NCBI RefSeq assembly: GCF_020379485.1
Contig: NC_063452.1
Location: forward strand, 34,867,608 to 34,931,607
Direction: 5' to 3'
Length of the DNA stretch: 64,000 bases
Origin: Brassica napus
Lineage: Eukaryota; Streptophyta; Magnoliopsida; Brassicales; Brassicaceae
Below the pieces are notes generated by a model. It saw nothing but the letters and a program-made list of their open reading frames with translations, had not been told where the DNA came from and did not search any database. This document shows positions 22,121-34,419 of this stretch, one piece after another. Each line of letters starts with the position of its first letter. Positions within the stretch are counted from its first letter, which is position 1. Made by a program: the position numbers and the translations under genes.

Positions 22121-23700
22121 GAGCTTGCGATTTCTCTGTCTAAACATAATGGAAAATGATAAATTTTATCAAATCCCGTAAGTTTGGCTCATTTTCGAGC
22201 TAAAGAAGTTTCAATGCCTAAGGTTTTTACCAAAACACGTTTTCCGAAAACTTTTCGGAAGGTAAAACTTGTTCTCCCAAAAACCGCAGAAAACCCCTAG
22301 GTTAATCGCGGAAAAAGGAAGCACAGCAAATCGATTACACAGCTTGGTCGCTACGTAGCGACCGAGCACGCACAAGGCTCGGTCGCTACATAGCGACCGA
22401 GCACGCACAAAGGTCGGTCGCAACGTAGCGACCGAGCACGCACACAGCTCGGTCGCTACTTAGCGACCAAGAACGCACACAGCTCGGTCGCTACGTAGCG
22501 ACCGAGCACGCACACAGCTCGGTCGCTACGTAGAGACCGAGCACGCACACAGCTCGGTCGCTACGTAGCGACCGAGCACGCACACAGCTCGATCGCTACG
22601 TAGCGACCGAGCACGCACACAGCTCGGTCGCTACGTAGCAACTGAGCACGCACACGGCTCGGTCGCTACATAGCGACCGAGCTCAAGCCAACTCTCCACT
22701 CGCTATGTAGCGACCTACAAGGCCTCAGAAAGGTCTTCCTTTGCGTTCTCATTTGAATCCTCATCGAAACGCCTTTCGTTTCGTCTCAATCGGAGTTTCC
22801 GTTGAGATTTTACGACGAAAACAAGTAAGACTCTTCTTGGCTTGTTTCCACTCGCTACGTAGCGACCTGTCAGACCTTCACTCGATACATAGCTAGCTGT
22901 CAGGCCTCAGAAAGGTCCTCCTTTAGGTTCTCTTTCGAATCCTCATCGAAATGCTTTTCGTTTCGTCTCAATCGGAGTTTCCGTTGACATTTTACGACAA
23001 AAACAAGTAAGACTCGTCTAAACTCCTTCGCTTGCTCCTACTCGCCCTTACCTCCATCTTTGTGTTCTCCTTCAAATCTCGATCGAAACGTCTCTTGTTT
23101 TTTCTTGATTGGAGTTACCATTGAAACTTTACGATAAAAAAAATCGCAAAGACTTGTTTTCTCGCTTGGATTCAGATTAATCGTATAAAACGGCAACGGT
23201 TAACTTAACACCTTAGCCGCCTCAACTATACGATTACATTGAACCTTTTTATAAAAATTGACGTCGTATCTAAGGAGAAGATAACATCCAAGATCGGAAG
23301 ATAAATGTCAAGCTTAAAGGATAAAGACCCATATGGAAAATTGCGAACATACACGAGAAGAGGAAGGGGAAATAAGAAAGCAAAACTAAGAAGAAACAAA
23401 ACTGCGTCTTCGAGAGAACTAAGGTATTTCCGACATGAAATTTTTGAATTCAGACTTGGAATTTTCGTAGGAAATTACTAAGAAATAAAAACGCCTTTGA
23501 GACTGCCATAGAATTTTAGGGAACGTAAAACCTAGGTGGATAGTCTAGAGAACTAAGTCTTAGGCGATTTTTCTTGTCTCGATATATCGTTCCATAACTG
23601 TTCAGCCAGATCTTGCAAACCGATCTAAACTCTCCGAAACTCGAGAAGCGATCGCCACTCATATCAAGCTAGCTTCCTAAAGAGAGAAAAACTAGAGACA
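22121..23700 (+). mobile_element. Diverged P-type LTR-like region in E9
   Basis: No gene. It holds the palindrome array. A 60-75-bp segment (TCGTCTCAATCGGAGTTTCCG and flanks) is seen two to three times at about 22750-23130. Motifs also resemble P-type LTRs in order: CGTATAAAACGGC at about 23185, ATAAATGTCAAG at 23305 and AACCTAGGTGGATAGTCTAG at 23530. The boundaries are not clear. It may be a second LTR inserted or recombined into E9. Confidence 0.5.
22341..22682 (+). repeat. Palindrome array, 35-bp units, in E9
   Basis: About ten units of CTCGGTCGCTACGTAGCG plus ACCGAGCACGCACACAG, period 35 bp. One spacer type only, unlike the alternating spacers of E5. Further single copies lie at about 22690-22715 and 22850-22870. 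Confidence 0.9.
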
Positions 23701-26700
23701 TGAACGTCGTCTTAAAACCGATTCGTTTCTAGAAATTTTCTCGGAACCGACATATTCCAAGTCGTCGAAGTGGAAACAAACCAAATCAAAGTCAAAGCGT
23801 CGTCTTTAATTCGTCCAGGATTATTGATCATTTCAAACCTTAGAGGAAGAAACTTACACAACCCTTCAAAGTATCGGTTCAACTGTTTTTCTTTCGTAAA
23901 GAAAAAAGGGAGTAGGTACGTATACTTTACTCGTATAGTCCCAAACTTCAAAAAGTTTTGCAAATCGTCTCAAATAGGCAAACGACAATCTAAAATTCGT
24001 CTAAACGCTAGCAACATATCCAGACGATCATGAACATAATCTCAAAGACGATACATCATTTCTTGTCGCAATCATGCGTACAGAAAACATATACCAATAT
24101 CAAACTGAAACTCGCCGATTAGCCAAAGTATTGAAGCCCTTTCCAGTTTTAGAAAGCCAGTTTCGTTTAAAAATTTCTACGAGAAATCTTCAATCACCAA
24201 AGCATTTCTTTCAGTTTCCGTTGTACCAAGTGAGTCACGGAAAAGCATCGAAAACATTTGTGACGAAGAAAACTCGATGATTAGATGTGGCATCGTGCAC
24301 AAAGAGACACTTTCCTCCCGATGGTGGCTAGATCCACCTCTGGTCGACCAATTCGTTCCAGAAACGAATGTGTCATGAGAATCCTTTCATAAAACCTATG
24401 AAAAACGTTCTGCGACTAGATCGTAATGAAATAAACTTCGGTAACACTCCATGAGTAACTCCAAGAACCTTTAACCTAGGATTGAAATCACAGCAGAAAC
24501 GTTTCTCGTGAAACCCACAGAAATAACGCTACTTTAACATATGTTTACATATGACCGATCTACAACCTTCGTAAAACCGGTCCCCGTTACTTACGCGAAA
24601 AATCCTTCGTACAATCAGACCAAGTCTTATGAAGAAACTTTCTAAAGTTAACATAACAGGCTTTATGAAGAACCATGCGGCTCGCTGGCTTATGCTTTTC
24701 TTTTCCCTCAGTCACATCCGAGAAGGCAGTCGTCCCGCCACTGACTCCACACTGGTTATGTACCAAACCTATTGGGCTTCGTCTTCCTCAGGCAAAAAAG
24801 ATTCAATTTTCATAAGACTATAGGTCACATTATACGAAACATTCGTCGTATAACTGAAACCTAGAGCGGAGAATCGTTTTCTACGACTATCGGCCATATT
24901 AGCATGGATAACCCCATCAAACTTGGCCTATCAATCTCAACAAGCGCTCTTTGGCCCTCGGTCAACTACGCCTTCCACTAAAGGTCCAAACCAATATTTG
25001 CCATCCCCTTTAAGGACAAGCGTAAGCTAACATGACCTTAAATGTTAAAGTACCATGGTCTAATCTTTGACCTACAACATCCTTGGCTATCTGAGTGAAC
25101 ACATCCCTCACGCCAAGCCAAACTATTTGAGAAACCATAGCTCCATCACTTAACGGCTAAACGACAATCTACGATTTGTCTAAAAACGTCGTGTCACTAT
25201 TAAGAGAATAATTATCGTATAGCCTACATTCGGAAGTCATATGATAAATTCTTCGTAACAAAACTCAGTCCTAACAACCAAATGGTTAAAGGAAGATCAA
25301 AACTTTTCGAAAATTGACCGAGTTCAATACGCTCCACAATTCACTTTAAGCCCGCAACGTTTTACCCATAATACGCGGCATGTAAGGAAAAATCCATAAC
25401 AAAGCTTCTAGAGCTATACGAAACATCCTAAAAAATGTACGATATAGATCTCGGAAAGCCAACACTTCACAAAGCACTATGAAGGAAAACGCTTCTTCCC
25501 ATGAAAAAATTTACGCGACACCTCAGTCCTAATTCCTCGATCGCAAATCAAATTATTAGCATCCAAACAGGAACAACAATTTTGGCTGCGAACATCCGTA
25601 GTCAAACAAGAACGTTTCTCAAACCCAGGGCTAAGACTAAACCCTTGCAACATCGCAAAACATCTTCATGCCCGCGAACATTTCAAGCACAAAATGCGGC
25701 ATACGAAAGAATAACAAATCTTCAGCCTCGCGAGACGTCGTAGACGCCTGCAGATTTGTTCTTCGACGAAATTTCCTTCCTCGATAAAAACACTTTCTTG
25801 GAAGACCAGACAGTCGTACGCACTAACATCTTCTCAAAACATATCCTTCGCGAAGACTCGAAACGGTATTTTTTACCATTAAGTTTGTTGCTGATCACAA
25901 CGAACTCTTAACGTCCTAAAGAGACTTAGCCATCTCGTGGAGATGATTCTCGTACATCCGACACAAGGATAATAGCGCTATAAAAGAAACCCAAAATTTT
26001 TGGTCAGCACTTCCAGGAGGCTTTAGAATTATCCTTGGAGAGATGCTCGTTCCAACCATACAAGTCGTATAAGCCGAGAACCTATCGCGGACTTTAAATC
26101 GGTATGGAATCAGGATGAAACTGAAACGGGATACGTAAGTCGAATTAGTCATCGCACCCTCTAAAACCGGGAGTAAACCTAGGTCTTGCCCTAAACCCAG
26201 CGCACTGGTCTCTAACATCTCTAGGCATAGTATCAAAAACCTTGATACGAGATCCCAAAATTTGTCTCTTTGCCAATATTCGAGCGTCTTCAGAAATCCC
26301 GCAAGATTTACACACTGCGGAAAACTCTCGAAACAGATCACGGATATAGCAGTTCACACAGAGTTAGATTACGAGATGACAACTCGTAGTCTTCCTTCTA
26401 CACCCATATAAAATGCCATCGGCAGCAACACGCCTGATAACCGCTACATAAAAACTAGACCGTAAAGGTCTCGCTGGAAAATAAGTCATAAGAACCTTAA
26501 CTCCAAGACGAACTACGAAAGGCTTGATCCCTTCAACAAGGGTACGTAGGCAGCCGTCATAAGGCGCAGCCCCAATATTATCGCGTTCTACTCTTAGAAG
26601 AGCGAGAAGACCACTTACCACGAACCTTTTCGACCATTAATTCCGCCTAACTCACCTAACTTGCCAAGCCACTCGCTAAAACCTCACGCTAGAAGCTCAT

Positions 26701-26725
26701 TGTTCTGACGAGCTGGGGGACTAAC
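23701..26725 (+). other. Non-coding interior of E9
   Basis: There is no convincing gene on either strand. Sequence near 23880-23940 (AGTAGGTACGTATAC and TCGTATAGTCCC) parallels the region after the E4 gag-PR stop, and 25990-26200 parallels 7850-7960. GGCTTGATCC...TACGTAGGCAG lies at 26521-26553. The purine tract GCTGGGGGACTAAC ends at 26725. So it is the untranslated tail of a P-type relative that has lost its coding part and the antisense gene. Confidence 0.6.
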
Positions 26726-27012
26726 TGTTGGGGTCAATATCGGTCACGACGGTATCAATGTCTGAAAGTCCGTAAAAATCGGCATGAACGTTTTTACGAA
26801 AAATAAATCTTAGAAAAAGATTTATTTTTACGAAGAATCTTGCGGAGAAAACACATTCACGAAAAATCGGAGAAAGACTCGAACAAGGTTGCCGCGAAGC
26901 AACCAGGGCAAAAGCTGGTCGCTACGTCGCGACCAAGCACGTACACGGCTCGGTTGCTAACCAAGCTCTCACCGAAGCTCGGACGCTATGTAGCGACCGA
27001 GCTCTCACCGAA
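26726..27012 (+). mobile_element. P-type 3' LTR of E9, truncated
   Basis: TGTTGGGGTC starts after the polypurine tract. Sequence to about 27012 matches the first 300 bp of E5, including two or three palindrome copies. It is then cut by an Athila-like fragment. Confidence 0.85.
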
Positions 27013-27655
27013 GCTGAGTATGGAGTCTACAGAGATGACCGCGAATTTGATAGAGATCTAGATGGACACACCATTTCTGTTCACACCAAGGATATCATAA
27101 GACTTCTGGAAAGAGCTTCAAGAGATGATCCAGCCTACATATGTCTTCTTGAACATGCTAGCTCATTCACACAGACACAATTGGTACCAGAGCTCTACAC
27201 AAAAGATGAGATCAGTGAGATGTTCTATGGAGTTTGTGGTAAACCTGAGAAGAACAAAGAAGCCTTCCAGATGAAGCTTGATGGTGTCTACTATCCATTG
27301 AATGATAGTATAAGTTGGCTAACTACTTGCATGGAGGAGATGAAGAAGGACATAGCCAGAATTCAGAACGCGACCGACACTGCTCGACCTCCATCGATCG
27401 ACAGACGACAATCACCATCGCTCGCCAGACGCCATCACGCATCGATCGACAACCGTTTGGCCGCATCGATCGACACCAATCCGCCACACCCACACACGAT
27501 GAAGTCTCAACCGAATTTCCACACCAGAGAAGAGATAGATCAGTTGGTAGAAGGGATCTACAGAGCTCTGGAAACTACAGAGGAGAGGCTTGATGGGAGA
27601 TGTGATGACATCTATTTCCCAATGGATCTTACAATCAGTGCATTGACAACCTCTT
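27013..27655 (+). pseudogene. Athila-like coding fragment with SID repeats (E10)
   Basis: An open plus-strand reading: EYGVYRDDREFDRDLDGHTI, then HTKDIIRLLERASRDDPAYI and YTKDEISEMFYGVCGKPEKN. A Ser-Ile-Asp-Arg stretch, coded by ATCGATCGAC, follows. A second module ([20 protein letters not shown]) resembles the first. The two modules (YTKDEISEM...LDGVYYPLNDSISWLTT and [10 protein letters not shown]...[17 protein letters not shown]) look like an internal duplication. It belongs with Athila-type elements, between gag and the rest. Function unknown. Both ends are cut by LTRs. Confidence 0.6.
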
Positions 27656-27968
27656 TTCCGAGAAATGGAAGATTTCCGATAAGGAGAACCTTCCATATTT
27701 CCGAATAAGGGCTCCTAAGTCCCAAAAGCAAGGAATCGACTTCTCCAAGACTTGGAGGCTAGAGTTAGGCGGCTAGAATTAGGGTTCCTCTTCAATACCT
27801 TGTAACCCTGTTTTGTTCTTGCTGTTCTATCTAATAAAACGCCTCTTCAAGTCTTTCTCATTATTATCTTACTAAATCCCAACGAAACATACGCAAACAC
27901 ATACATACTACCAGCTTATCCATCGTTCTGTGGTACTTACAAAGATCCTACACAAAAATCCCCTAACA
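27656..27968 (+). mobile_element. T-type LTR, 3' part only (E11)
   Basis: CCGATAAGGAGAACCTTCC and the end GATCCTACACAAAAATCCCCTAACA-like terminus match the T-type LTR at 38786-39133. The first part is missing. No primer site follows, so it is a 3' LTR whose target was the antisense gene next to it. Confidence 0.8.
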
Positions 27969-28957
27969 GATCCCTTCTTCCCAGACATCACCTTCGCCGC
28001 TTCCTGATAGGCTGCAAAAGGATCACTGGTAACGCCTCCTGACATATCTCCTGGATAGAAACAATCGTCAGACGTTAAGAAAGAAAAGAAGACAGGGCAA
28101 GGGGACGCTTACTCCAAAGGCTGCTACATCGCAACACCGTCTCGCTAACCAAGAAGTTCACCTGGCGACGATCTACAGGAAGCTGTCGTGCTCGGAGGAC
28201 AGCTCTCTCTCCTTCCGCAGGAGCAGGATGAGTTCCGGCTGCATAAAAGCACGGGGTCAAAAAATGATCAACCTGCAAAAGGATTAAACTATTCCTACCT
28301 ATAAAATTCCATCGATAGGAAGATCCAAGGAACATCATAAAAGTGTATCTGCCCTGCCATTTTTTTATTAAAAACCGGCCCTTTCCTGTCACTTTTTGGG
28401 AGCTCCTCCACGATCGGCAAGCCGCTGCGGGGACGAAGATGAAATCGCCCCTCCCCTCCGTTAAGAGGAGCCAGATGATATGCGAACAAGACCTCATTGA
28501 TGCACAGGGATAGATACTCCAAGTCACCCAAGTTTTGGATAGCTATGAGGATTCTCCAAGCTGGAGGGTTCAGCTGTGGAGGCGAGATCTCGAAAAGATT
28601 GCATAAACCAACAATCAAAGCAGGAATTGTTCCCCTAAGGCCGGAGTCAAAGAAAGCTTCATAGACGGCGATCTCCCGAGGGATATCGCTGGAAGCACGT
28701 TCTTCTGGAGTGGGGACTCGGAGGATAACGGAAGAGGGGAGCGAATATCTACCCCGCCATTCCGCCAGTTCATCCCCACCAACCAATGAGGCAGGACCCA
28801 CCAAGGGGGGAGCCACATAAACACAAGACAGGGGTAGGGGAACCGGAGAGCCCGGCTCTGAAGAGCTGTCCGATCGGGAAACCGGAGAGTCCATCCTTCT
28901 CTTCAACCTGGCCCTATCGGCCGCCGTAGGAACAGAAGAGGCGGAAAGCTTAGACAT
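27969..28957 (-). pseudogene. Antisense Transposase_28-like gene of T-type E12, truncated
   Basis: The start at 28957 (MSKLSASSVPTAADRARLKR) is followed by a Ser/Pro-rich lead and a domain like that of 9603-10203 (Pfam PF04195 type): SSVILRVPTPEERASSD, EAFFDSGLRGTIPALIVGLC, QLNPPAWRILIAIQNLGDLEYL. A frame change near 28300-28400 leads to a second reading (VDHFLTPCFYAAG). A T-type LTR cuts it at 27968. Like the E4 gene it runs against the direction of its element, between the coding part and the 3' LTR. It is only distantly similar to the E4 gene, so the arrangement is old or has arisen twice. Confidence 0.6.
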
Positions 28958-29737
28958 GATTCTGACAGTTCCTATCCAATAGATCGCAGCAATAAGAAAA
29001 CTAATAAGCGAAAACCTAACCAGCTAAGAGGTTCGACCTACCTAATAGGAATCTAAAGAGCTAGAAGAAGGGTGTAAGAAAACGTTACCTCAGTTCGGAA
29101 TATCGATGACGAAAGAGAGAGAAATTAAAAAGAGGAAAGGGAAAGCCTATAAAGAAGAAGCTGTTGGGAAGATTCCCGAAGAAGCCGCAAGCCTATTAAC
29201 TTCCGAATTTCGAGGGAGATTTGAAATTCAAAATCTTTCCCTTATCGGAAAAATTGCGATCTCAGTGGATCTCCTTCATTTAAGGGAATATAATCTCCAA
29301 AATCAGGCGAGAATCGGCCTGAGTTGTCCAAAACGCCAGAAATGTGAGCCTAGGAGGCCCATAATTCCATCCGGTATCTCCCCACAAAATTCACGCCAGC
29401 ATCAAGGCCTGCTTCTACGCATCAATACATAAGCTCTTCCTCCGGAAATATTAGAGCTCCAGGCTCTGCCGTCTCCAAGACGACATCATAAGACCATTGC
29501 TTCTCCACCTTCGACAAGAATCAACGGTTCAAATAGCGCCAAACCCCGGTCTGGAGAAAGAGAACCAGTCCTCCCCCGAGTTCAGAGTGTGGTTCCGGCT
29601 TGAGTGGAACCTTGGATGGCAAGATTACTGGAGCGATGTCCTGCCTGAGAGAAGCATGCTGAGAATGAGCAACTCCGGTTGACTTGAACAGGTTATTCCC
29701 CGAGTTCGTTGACGAAATCGAGCAATAAGGTGCAAAC
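28958..29737 (+). other. 3' region of E12 before its LTR
   Basis: No gene. Sequence from about 29530 to 29737 (GATTACTGGAGCGATGTCCTG, then GGTTATTCCCCGAGTT) is shared with 54770-54966, also just before a T-type LTR. This conserved stretch probably holds the end of the internal region and the plus-strand primer. Confidence 0.6.
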
Positions 29738-30707
29738 TGTTGGGAAAAAATACTCAGGTATTGAATTCCTCCAGACCCCAGGCAGGACACCAGGCTATGG
29801 ATCTCCGCAGGAAGGGACCCCGGTTCTCAGGATCCCTGCTAGGAGGAACCCCGGTTCCCCGCTACGAGTACTCCGGGTTCGGTCCCCAGGACCGCCCCTG
29901 TGATAACCCGCCCTTTGGGATAAAATGGTCGAGAGAGCAAAAATCAGAATCGGGAGCCAAGCATTTGGGAGTCTAAGTATCAGGAGGATTGTTGAGTTTT
30001 GATGACATGAAACTTGACATTATTCAAAGAAAAGAGACGACTGGTCGAACCGCGGGCGGTCAAGATCGATCGGCAAATTTCGAAGAACGAGGTGGTCGAA
30101 GAATTGTTCGCGAGGGAACTATGAGTCGAATACGCTACTCGACCATAGTTAGAAGATGTCTTAGATTGATAAGACGGACGTTTTGGAAGCATAACATTTT
30201 TGGAAGCACAACGTTTCAGAAGCTCGACGTTTTTGAAGACCGACGTTTCTTCATCACGAAGTTTTCTCGGAAAATCTTCGTATCAGTAAAATATTATTCT
30301 GGAGACATAATAAGTTGGAAGCAGGATGGGAATTAAGCAGGACGGGAAGCAAGCACGACGGGAAAACCCGAAATCGGATTATGAAATTTTTCGAGGAAGC
30401 TGGAGACTCGGGAAATATTTTTCATCAAGGTCAGAAATATTTTGGAGTCTATTAAGAATATTTAGCTCATCAGAACAGGAGCGGAAAATATTCGGGATTG
30501 ATCGCGGGTCGAAAATATGCCGGAAGGGTCAAAAATCGCGTAAACCGACCAAGAAGCTCGAGGTGTCTCTATGCATATGGCCAGGATGTTCTGTCTAGCA
30601 TATCAGCAGCTGAGTGTCAACAAAAGGAGGAGGTGTAGACGTGCATGGGTGATGAACATGCAGCTTGACAAGTCGTAGCTCGAGGTGTCGCAATACCTGC
30701 GATCTGC

Positions 30708-30987
30708 GCATGCGAATCGACACGCAGAGGCCGGTGTGTCGCAATGCATGCACTCCATCGATGAAGCAAGCCATCTGGACGTGAGTGGTGTCCTCTTGCA
30801 TGTGTGTGAGACATGCCTCACGACATGTGTGCAGCAGGTGTCGCCGCGCATGCGAATCGACACGCAGAGGCCGGTGTGTCGCAACGCATGCACTCTAGCC
30901 ATGAAGCAAGCCATCTGGACGTGAGTGGTGTCCTCTTGCATGTGTGTGATACATTCCTCACGACATGTGTGCAGCAGGTGTCGCCGT
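30708..30987 (+). repeat. 140-bp tandem duplication in the 5' LTR of E13
   Basis: Two head-to-tail units start GCATGCGAATCGACACGCAG at 30708 and at 30848. The 3' LTR holds a single, shorter unit (about 36558-36669). The duplication accounts for most of the length difference between the LTRs. Confidence 0.9.
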
Positions 30988-31058
30988 GCATGCGACCGGA
31001 AGCATGCGGGCTGACACACAGTCGCTCGGGTGGTGTGATATTACTGGTCGAAGTTTTC

Positions 31059-31066
31059 TATAAATA
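31059..31066 (+). promoter_or_regulatory. TATA box of E13 LTRs
   Basis: TATAAATA after GGTCGAAGTTTTC. The same box is at 36740-36747 in the 3' LTR. Confidence 0.55.
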
Positions 31067-33114
31067 CCAGCACCCTCCCTTCAGTTTGATTCATCCTTCT
31101 CACACCAAAATCACTTAAAGATGTGGCTTATAGAGAGAGAGAGAAGTAGAAAAGGAAAGTAAAAGGTTTGGAGCTATTTCGAGGGTTTTAGAGCATTTTC
31201 GAGATCAGTTACTCTACCGGAAGTCCGAGGAAATCGTTCAGAAGCTAGAAGAGGCGCTGTCCGAGTTCAGAACGGTCCATTCCAGCCCATTCGAGATGTC
31301 AGCATTGGGTTTTGGCTAAGCTCTCTCCGATAGACAAGCTGCTAGAACACTATGAGTTGGTTTGTTTGAGTTCCACTTGGAACTTAGGGAAGATCGAGTA
31401 TTCATATAGAGTAGAATGCTCACACTGTTGCATGATAGAGTCCTTAGGGTTATTTATTAAACCGGACTCAGTTTAGCACGGGCTATGCTCAGATGAAATG
31501 GAATTAAGATTGAGATAATAACCTGACTAGGACTAAGATGATCGATTATAGTTGAATTGAGATTAAGATGAGATGCATGTCTTGATTATTTACTACTTGG
31601 TTGATTAGTTATGGATTACACATGCCTTAGTGATGATTGCTTGGTAGTGATTATTGTTTGGGCAGGGATTGTGGTAATGTTGTTGTCTAGGGGATCTTTG
31701 GCCATATAGGCCGATCTCCTGGTTGTGATGTTGATAATATGGGTCCTATGCCATATAGGCTGGACTACGAGTATTGGTTGATATTGTCGTAGACTCCTAT
31801 ATATTGTTTAGTTTTGGGTTGGAGTCTTGTCCCTAAGGTCTTTCCTAGGGATAATTGTGTCGAGTGTGTGTTGCCGACAGCAGGTGCGAAGCCCGCCCAT
31901 GCTAGGCATGATGAGGGGTGATTAGTGTTTCCTCACCCTCGTACCCAGCGGGTTCAAGGAAACCCCTTATTCGCTGGATCGGGAAAACTCAGACGAACGG
32001 GGTCATGTCCTATGGTTGAGTATTACACGACGGTGTAATGTGGCAGTGACCCGAAGGACTGTGGGCTGTCGCGCGTTGACCCGAAGGACTTTGGGCCGCG
32101 GTCGGTTGAAAATTCCTTCTTCTGGCCTTTGTGGTAGGGGGCTTGGATATTGCCGATAGAGAGGATGAACACGATGTCACCAGGGCCCGAGTTTGAGTGT
32201 TGTGTCGTGTTGAGATAGTCTTATTTGTGTTAGGGGTTGTGGAACCCTCGAGTCAGTGTTAGCACCGAGATACGGTGTTGACTTTAATCGAGTCTTGATT
32301 GTTAGACTTGTAAGGGATCTGTTTTAGTAGTTGGCCGTGTGGCCAAGGATTGTTTTTAGATTAAGGTTGAGCAAACCTTAGTCAGTGTGTTTTCGGATTA
32401 GCCTTACGCTTTGTTTATTGCGCTTAGGCTAAGTTGATTGTTATTTTGGGTTGTTGGGGCTAGCTACTAGGTTTTGGGTAGAGGTAGCCAGCTCACTGAG
32501 TGACCTTACATTACTCACCCAACTCTCGTTGTCCTTTTTGCAGGAGACCAGGTTGTAGAGGATTGGACGCATAGGCCACCGGAGTAGATTTGCAGTGCAT
32601 TTGGGTACGGTTTAATTCTTAAAACATTTTATGTTTCCATTGCGTTTTAGTTTGATTTGGGATCCCTAAAATATTTAAATGTTCTTAAAAGACATAGAAT
32701 TGAATTTAAAAATCAACGGGTCCAATATGATATTGGTTTAGTCTGAACCAACACAACGTTAGGTCTTGGTACGGGTTGAGAAGTCTTAGGCCTCGATCTA
32801 ACGCAACCGTTAACTTCGGGTGTAGGTTGCAAAGCCTTAAGCCTTGAGTTAGCGGGACGTGTTAGTGGACGAACTGGTCTAGGTCGTAGAGTAAATTTTA
32901 TGCCTCTAGCCGGATTGTCCCTAGCCCGTCATGTAGCGCTTTCGGACCATGGTGTTGGGTTGGATGGTCAGTCATGTTCTTGTTTGATTGTTGGCTGGCC
33001 GGTTGGCCTTTCATCTCTAACCCTTAGTGTGGGTCATCCGTCGGTCATGTTCTTGTTTGATTGTTGGCTGGTGGGTCGACCTATGCCTAGGACGGTTCGG
33101 GGGTGTTACAGAGG

Positions 33115-33126
33115 TGGTATCAGAGC
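33115..33126 (+). other. Primer binding site of E13 (initiator tRNA-Met)
   Basis: TGGTATCAGAGC lies four bases after the LTR end. It is the standard plant iMet primer site. Confidence 0.9.
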
Positions 33127-33351
33127 ATGGTTACGATTATGCTCACTGGTTCCCGTGTTTTCATACATTTTCAATAATTTTCGAGTCAAAAGGAGTTGCC
33201 AATGCACTCTCTTGGAAATCAGGTCGTGTCCAATCTTTGGGAAGGGGTTTGTTAGATTATATTATTAGAATTTCGTCTAACCCATATATATTTTTGTAAC
33301 TTTGATTCCACAGGTTATTACACTGGAGTGGTAGGGTGGATATTTGAATTT

Positions 33352-34419
33352 ATGGAGGATTTCGACGTTTTACCTAGTCCTACATTGGCAGACCTTTTTG
33401 TGCCCTAGAGTTTTGATCAGGTTGTTCCTGACATGATCACGACACCTATCATCATTTCTGATGATGAGTCAGACGATGTGGCGGTTCCAGCACCTATTAT
33501 TATCGTTTCGGATGATGACACCGAGTCAGATGATGATGTTCTGGAGATACCTTAAGTAGCGCCACTGAGCCCTATCACTATTTGGTCTACGGGCACTACA
33601 GGAGAGACACCTAGCTATGATCCTGCTGAGGATCATGGTCCTTCTCCTCCGACGCCTGAGATAGGGATGCCATCTTGGTCCCCACCTTTAGAGACATTTG
33701 AGCTACCCATCTCCCCTATGTCACCGGGATTACTCGATCCCACTTATATACCGATGACTGATGAGCAGTACGAGCTTGAGAAAGGATCGCTGACACTCTT
33801 TTATCAGCCTATAGAGTCTATTGGAGACAGTGAGGACGACCCAGACATGATGATTACCGATGACCCTTTTACTCAGCCGATCAAGTTACCCCACTATCAG
33901 CCTATCTTTGAGACCGGAGAGCCTTCCAGCTTTCCACATGCGGAGGACGCTACGATGGAGTTACCATTCCCGGAGATCATATATGACATTGGAGAGCCTT
34001 CCAGCTTTCCATTTATGGAGACAGCCACGACAGAGTTACCATTACCCCAGACTACTTACGAGACCGGAGGACCATCGAGTTTTCCAGCTTATGCTCCCGG
34101 AGGATCGACTTATTTTGGAGATCCTTACGCTACTCAGTCCTTTCCTTATGGACAAGGTAGCGAGATGTTCACTGGTGCCGAAGATGGATATGTGGATCCT
34201 CACGGATACCCATATCATACTACGACTTACCTTGGAGGATCTGATCTATACCCGAGGTGTTTTGTTTGCGGAGCGATGGGGCATTTGACTGCTGTTTGTC
34301 CGAGATATGTGGAGTTGCTCGAGATACCCTACCTACCATGTGCACGACCTGCTGGTGGATCGACGGAGTGGGGGCGCTGCCCCAACTGCGCTATGTTACT
34401 TTATATATGGCGTCCTTAG
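33352..34419 (+). pseudogene. Gag-like acidic zinc-knuckle protein of E13
   Basis: The frame begins MEDFDVLPSPTLADLF at 33352. It has a TAG at codon 19 and a TAA at about codon 68, then stays open to 34419. It is acidic (SDDESDD, SDDDTESDDD) and Pro/Ser rich. The segment GEPSSFP...ATTELPLPQTTYE is repeated about three times at 33910-34080. A zinc knuckle CFVCGAMGHLTAVC lies at 34258-34299, and a CPNC pair follows. No capsid core is recognisable. It may bind element RNA. The two stops make it inactive unless there is readthrough or a downstream start (33667). Confidence 0.7.

Larger units (their letters stand above)
29899..33110 (+). mobile_element. 5' LTR of E13
   Basis: 3212 bp with TATAAATA at 31059-31066. 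It is very similar to the 3' LTR throughout. It differs mainly by an extra 140-bp tandem unit at 30708-30987. No coding sequence. Confidence 0.9.

Noticed and set aside
22341..22682. CRISPR-like array
   Set aside because: Units are palindromes with near-identical short spacers inside an LTR, in a plant sequence with no cas genes.
28270..28310. An intron in the second antisense gene (GTAGGAATAG to TTTGCAG)
   Set aside because: Splice-like ends are present, but about 27 bases is too short for a plant intron.
27656..28957. 27656-27968 as the 5' LTR of E12
   Set aside because: No primer site follows it, and it runs straight into the middle of the antisense gene, so it belongs to another insertion.
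33027..33299. Open frame across the end of the E13 LTR and primer site
   Set aside because: It overlaps the LTR end and primer site and has no homologous frame in the 3' LTR context.
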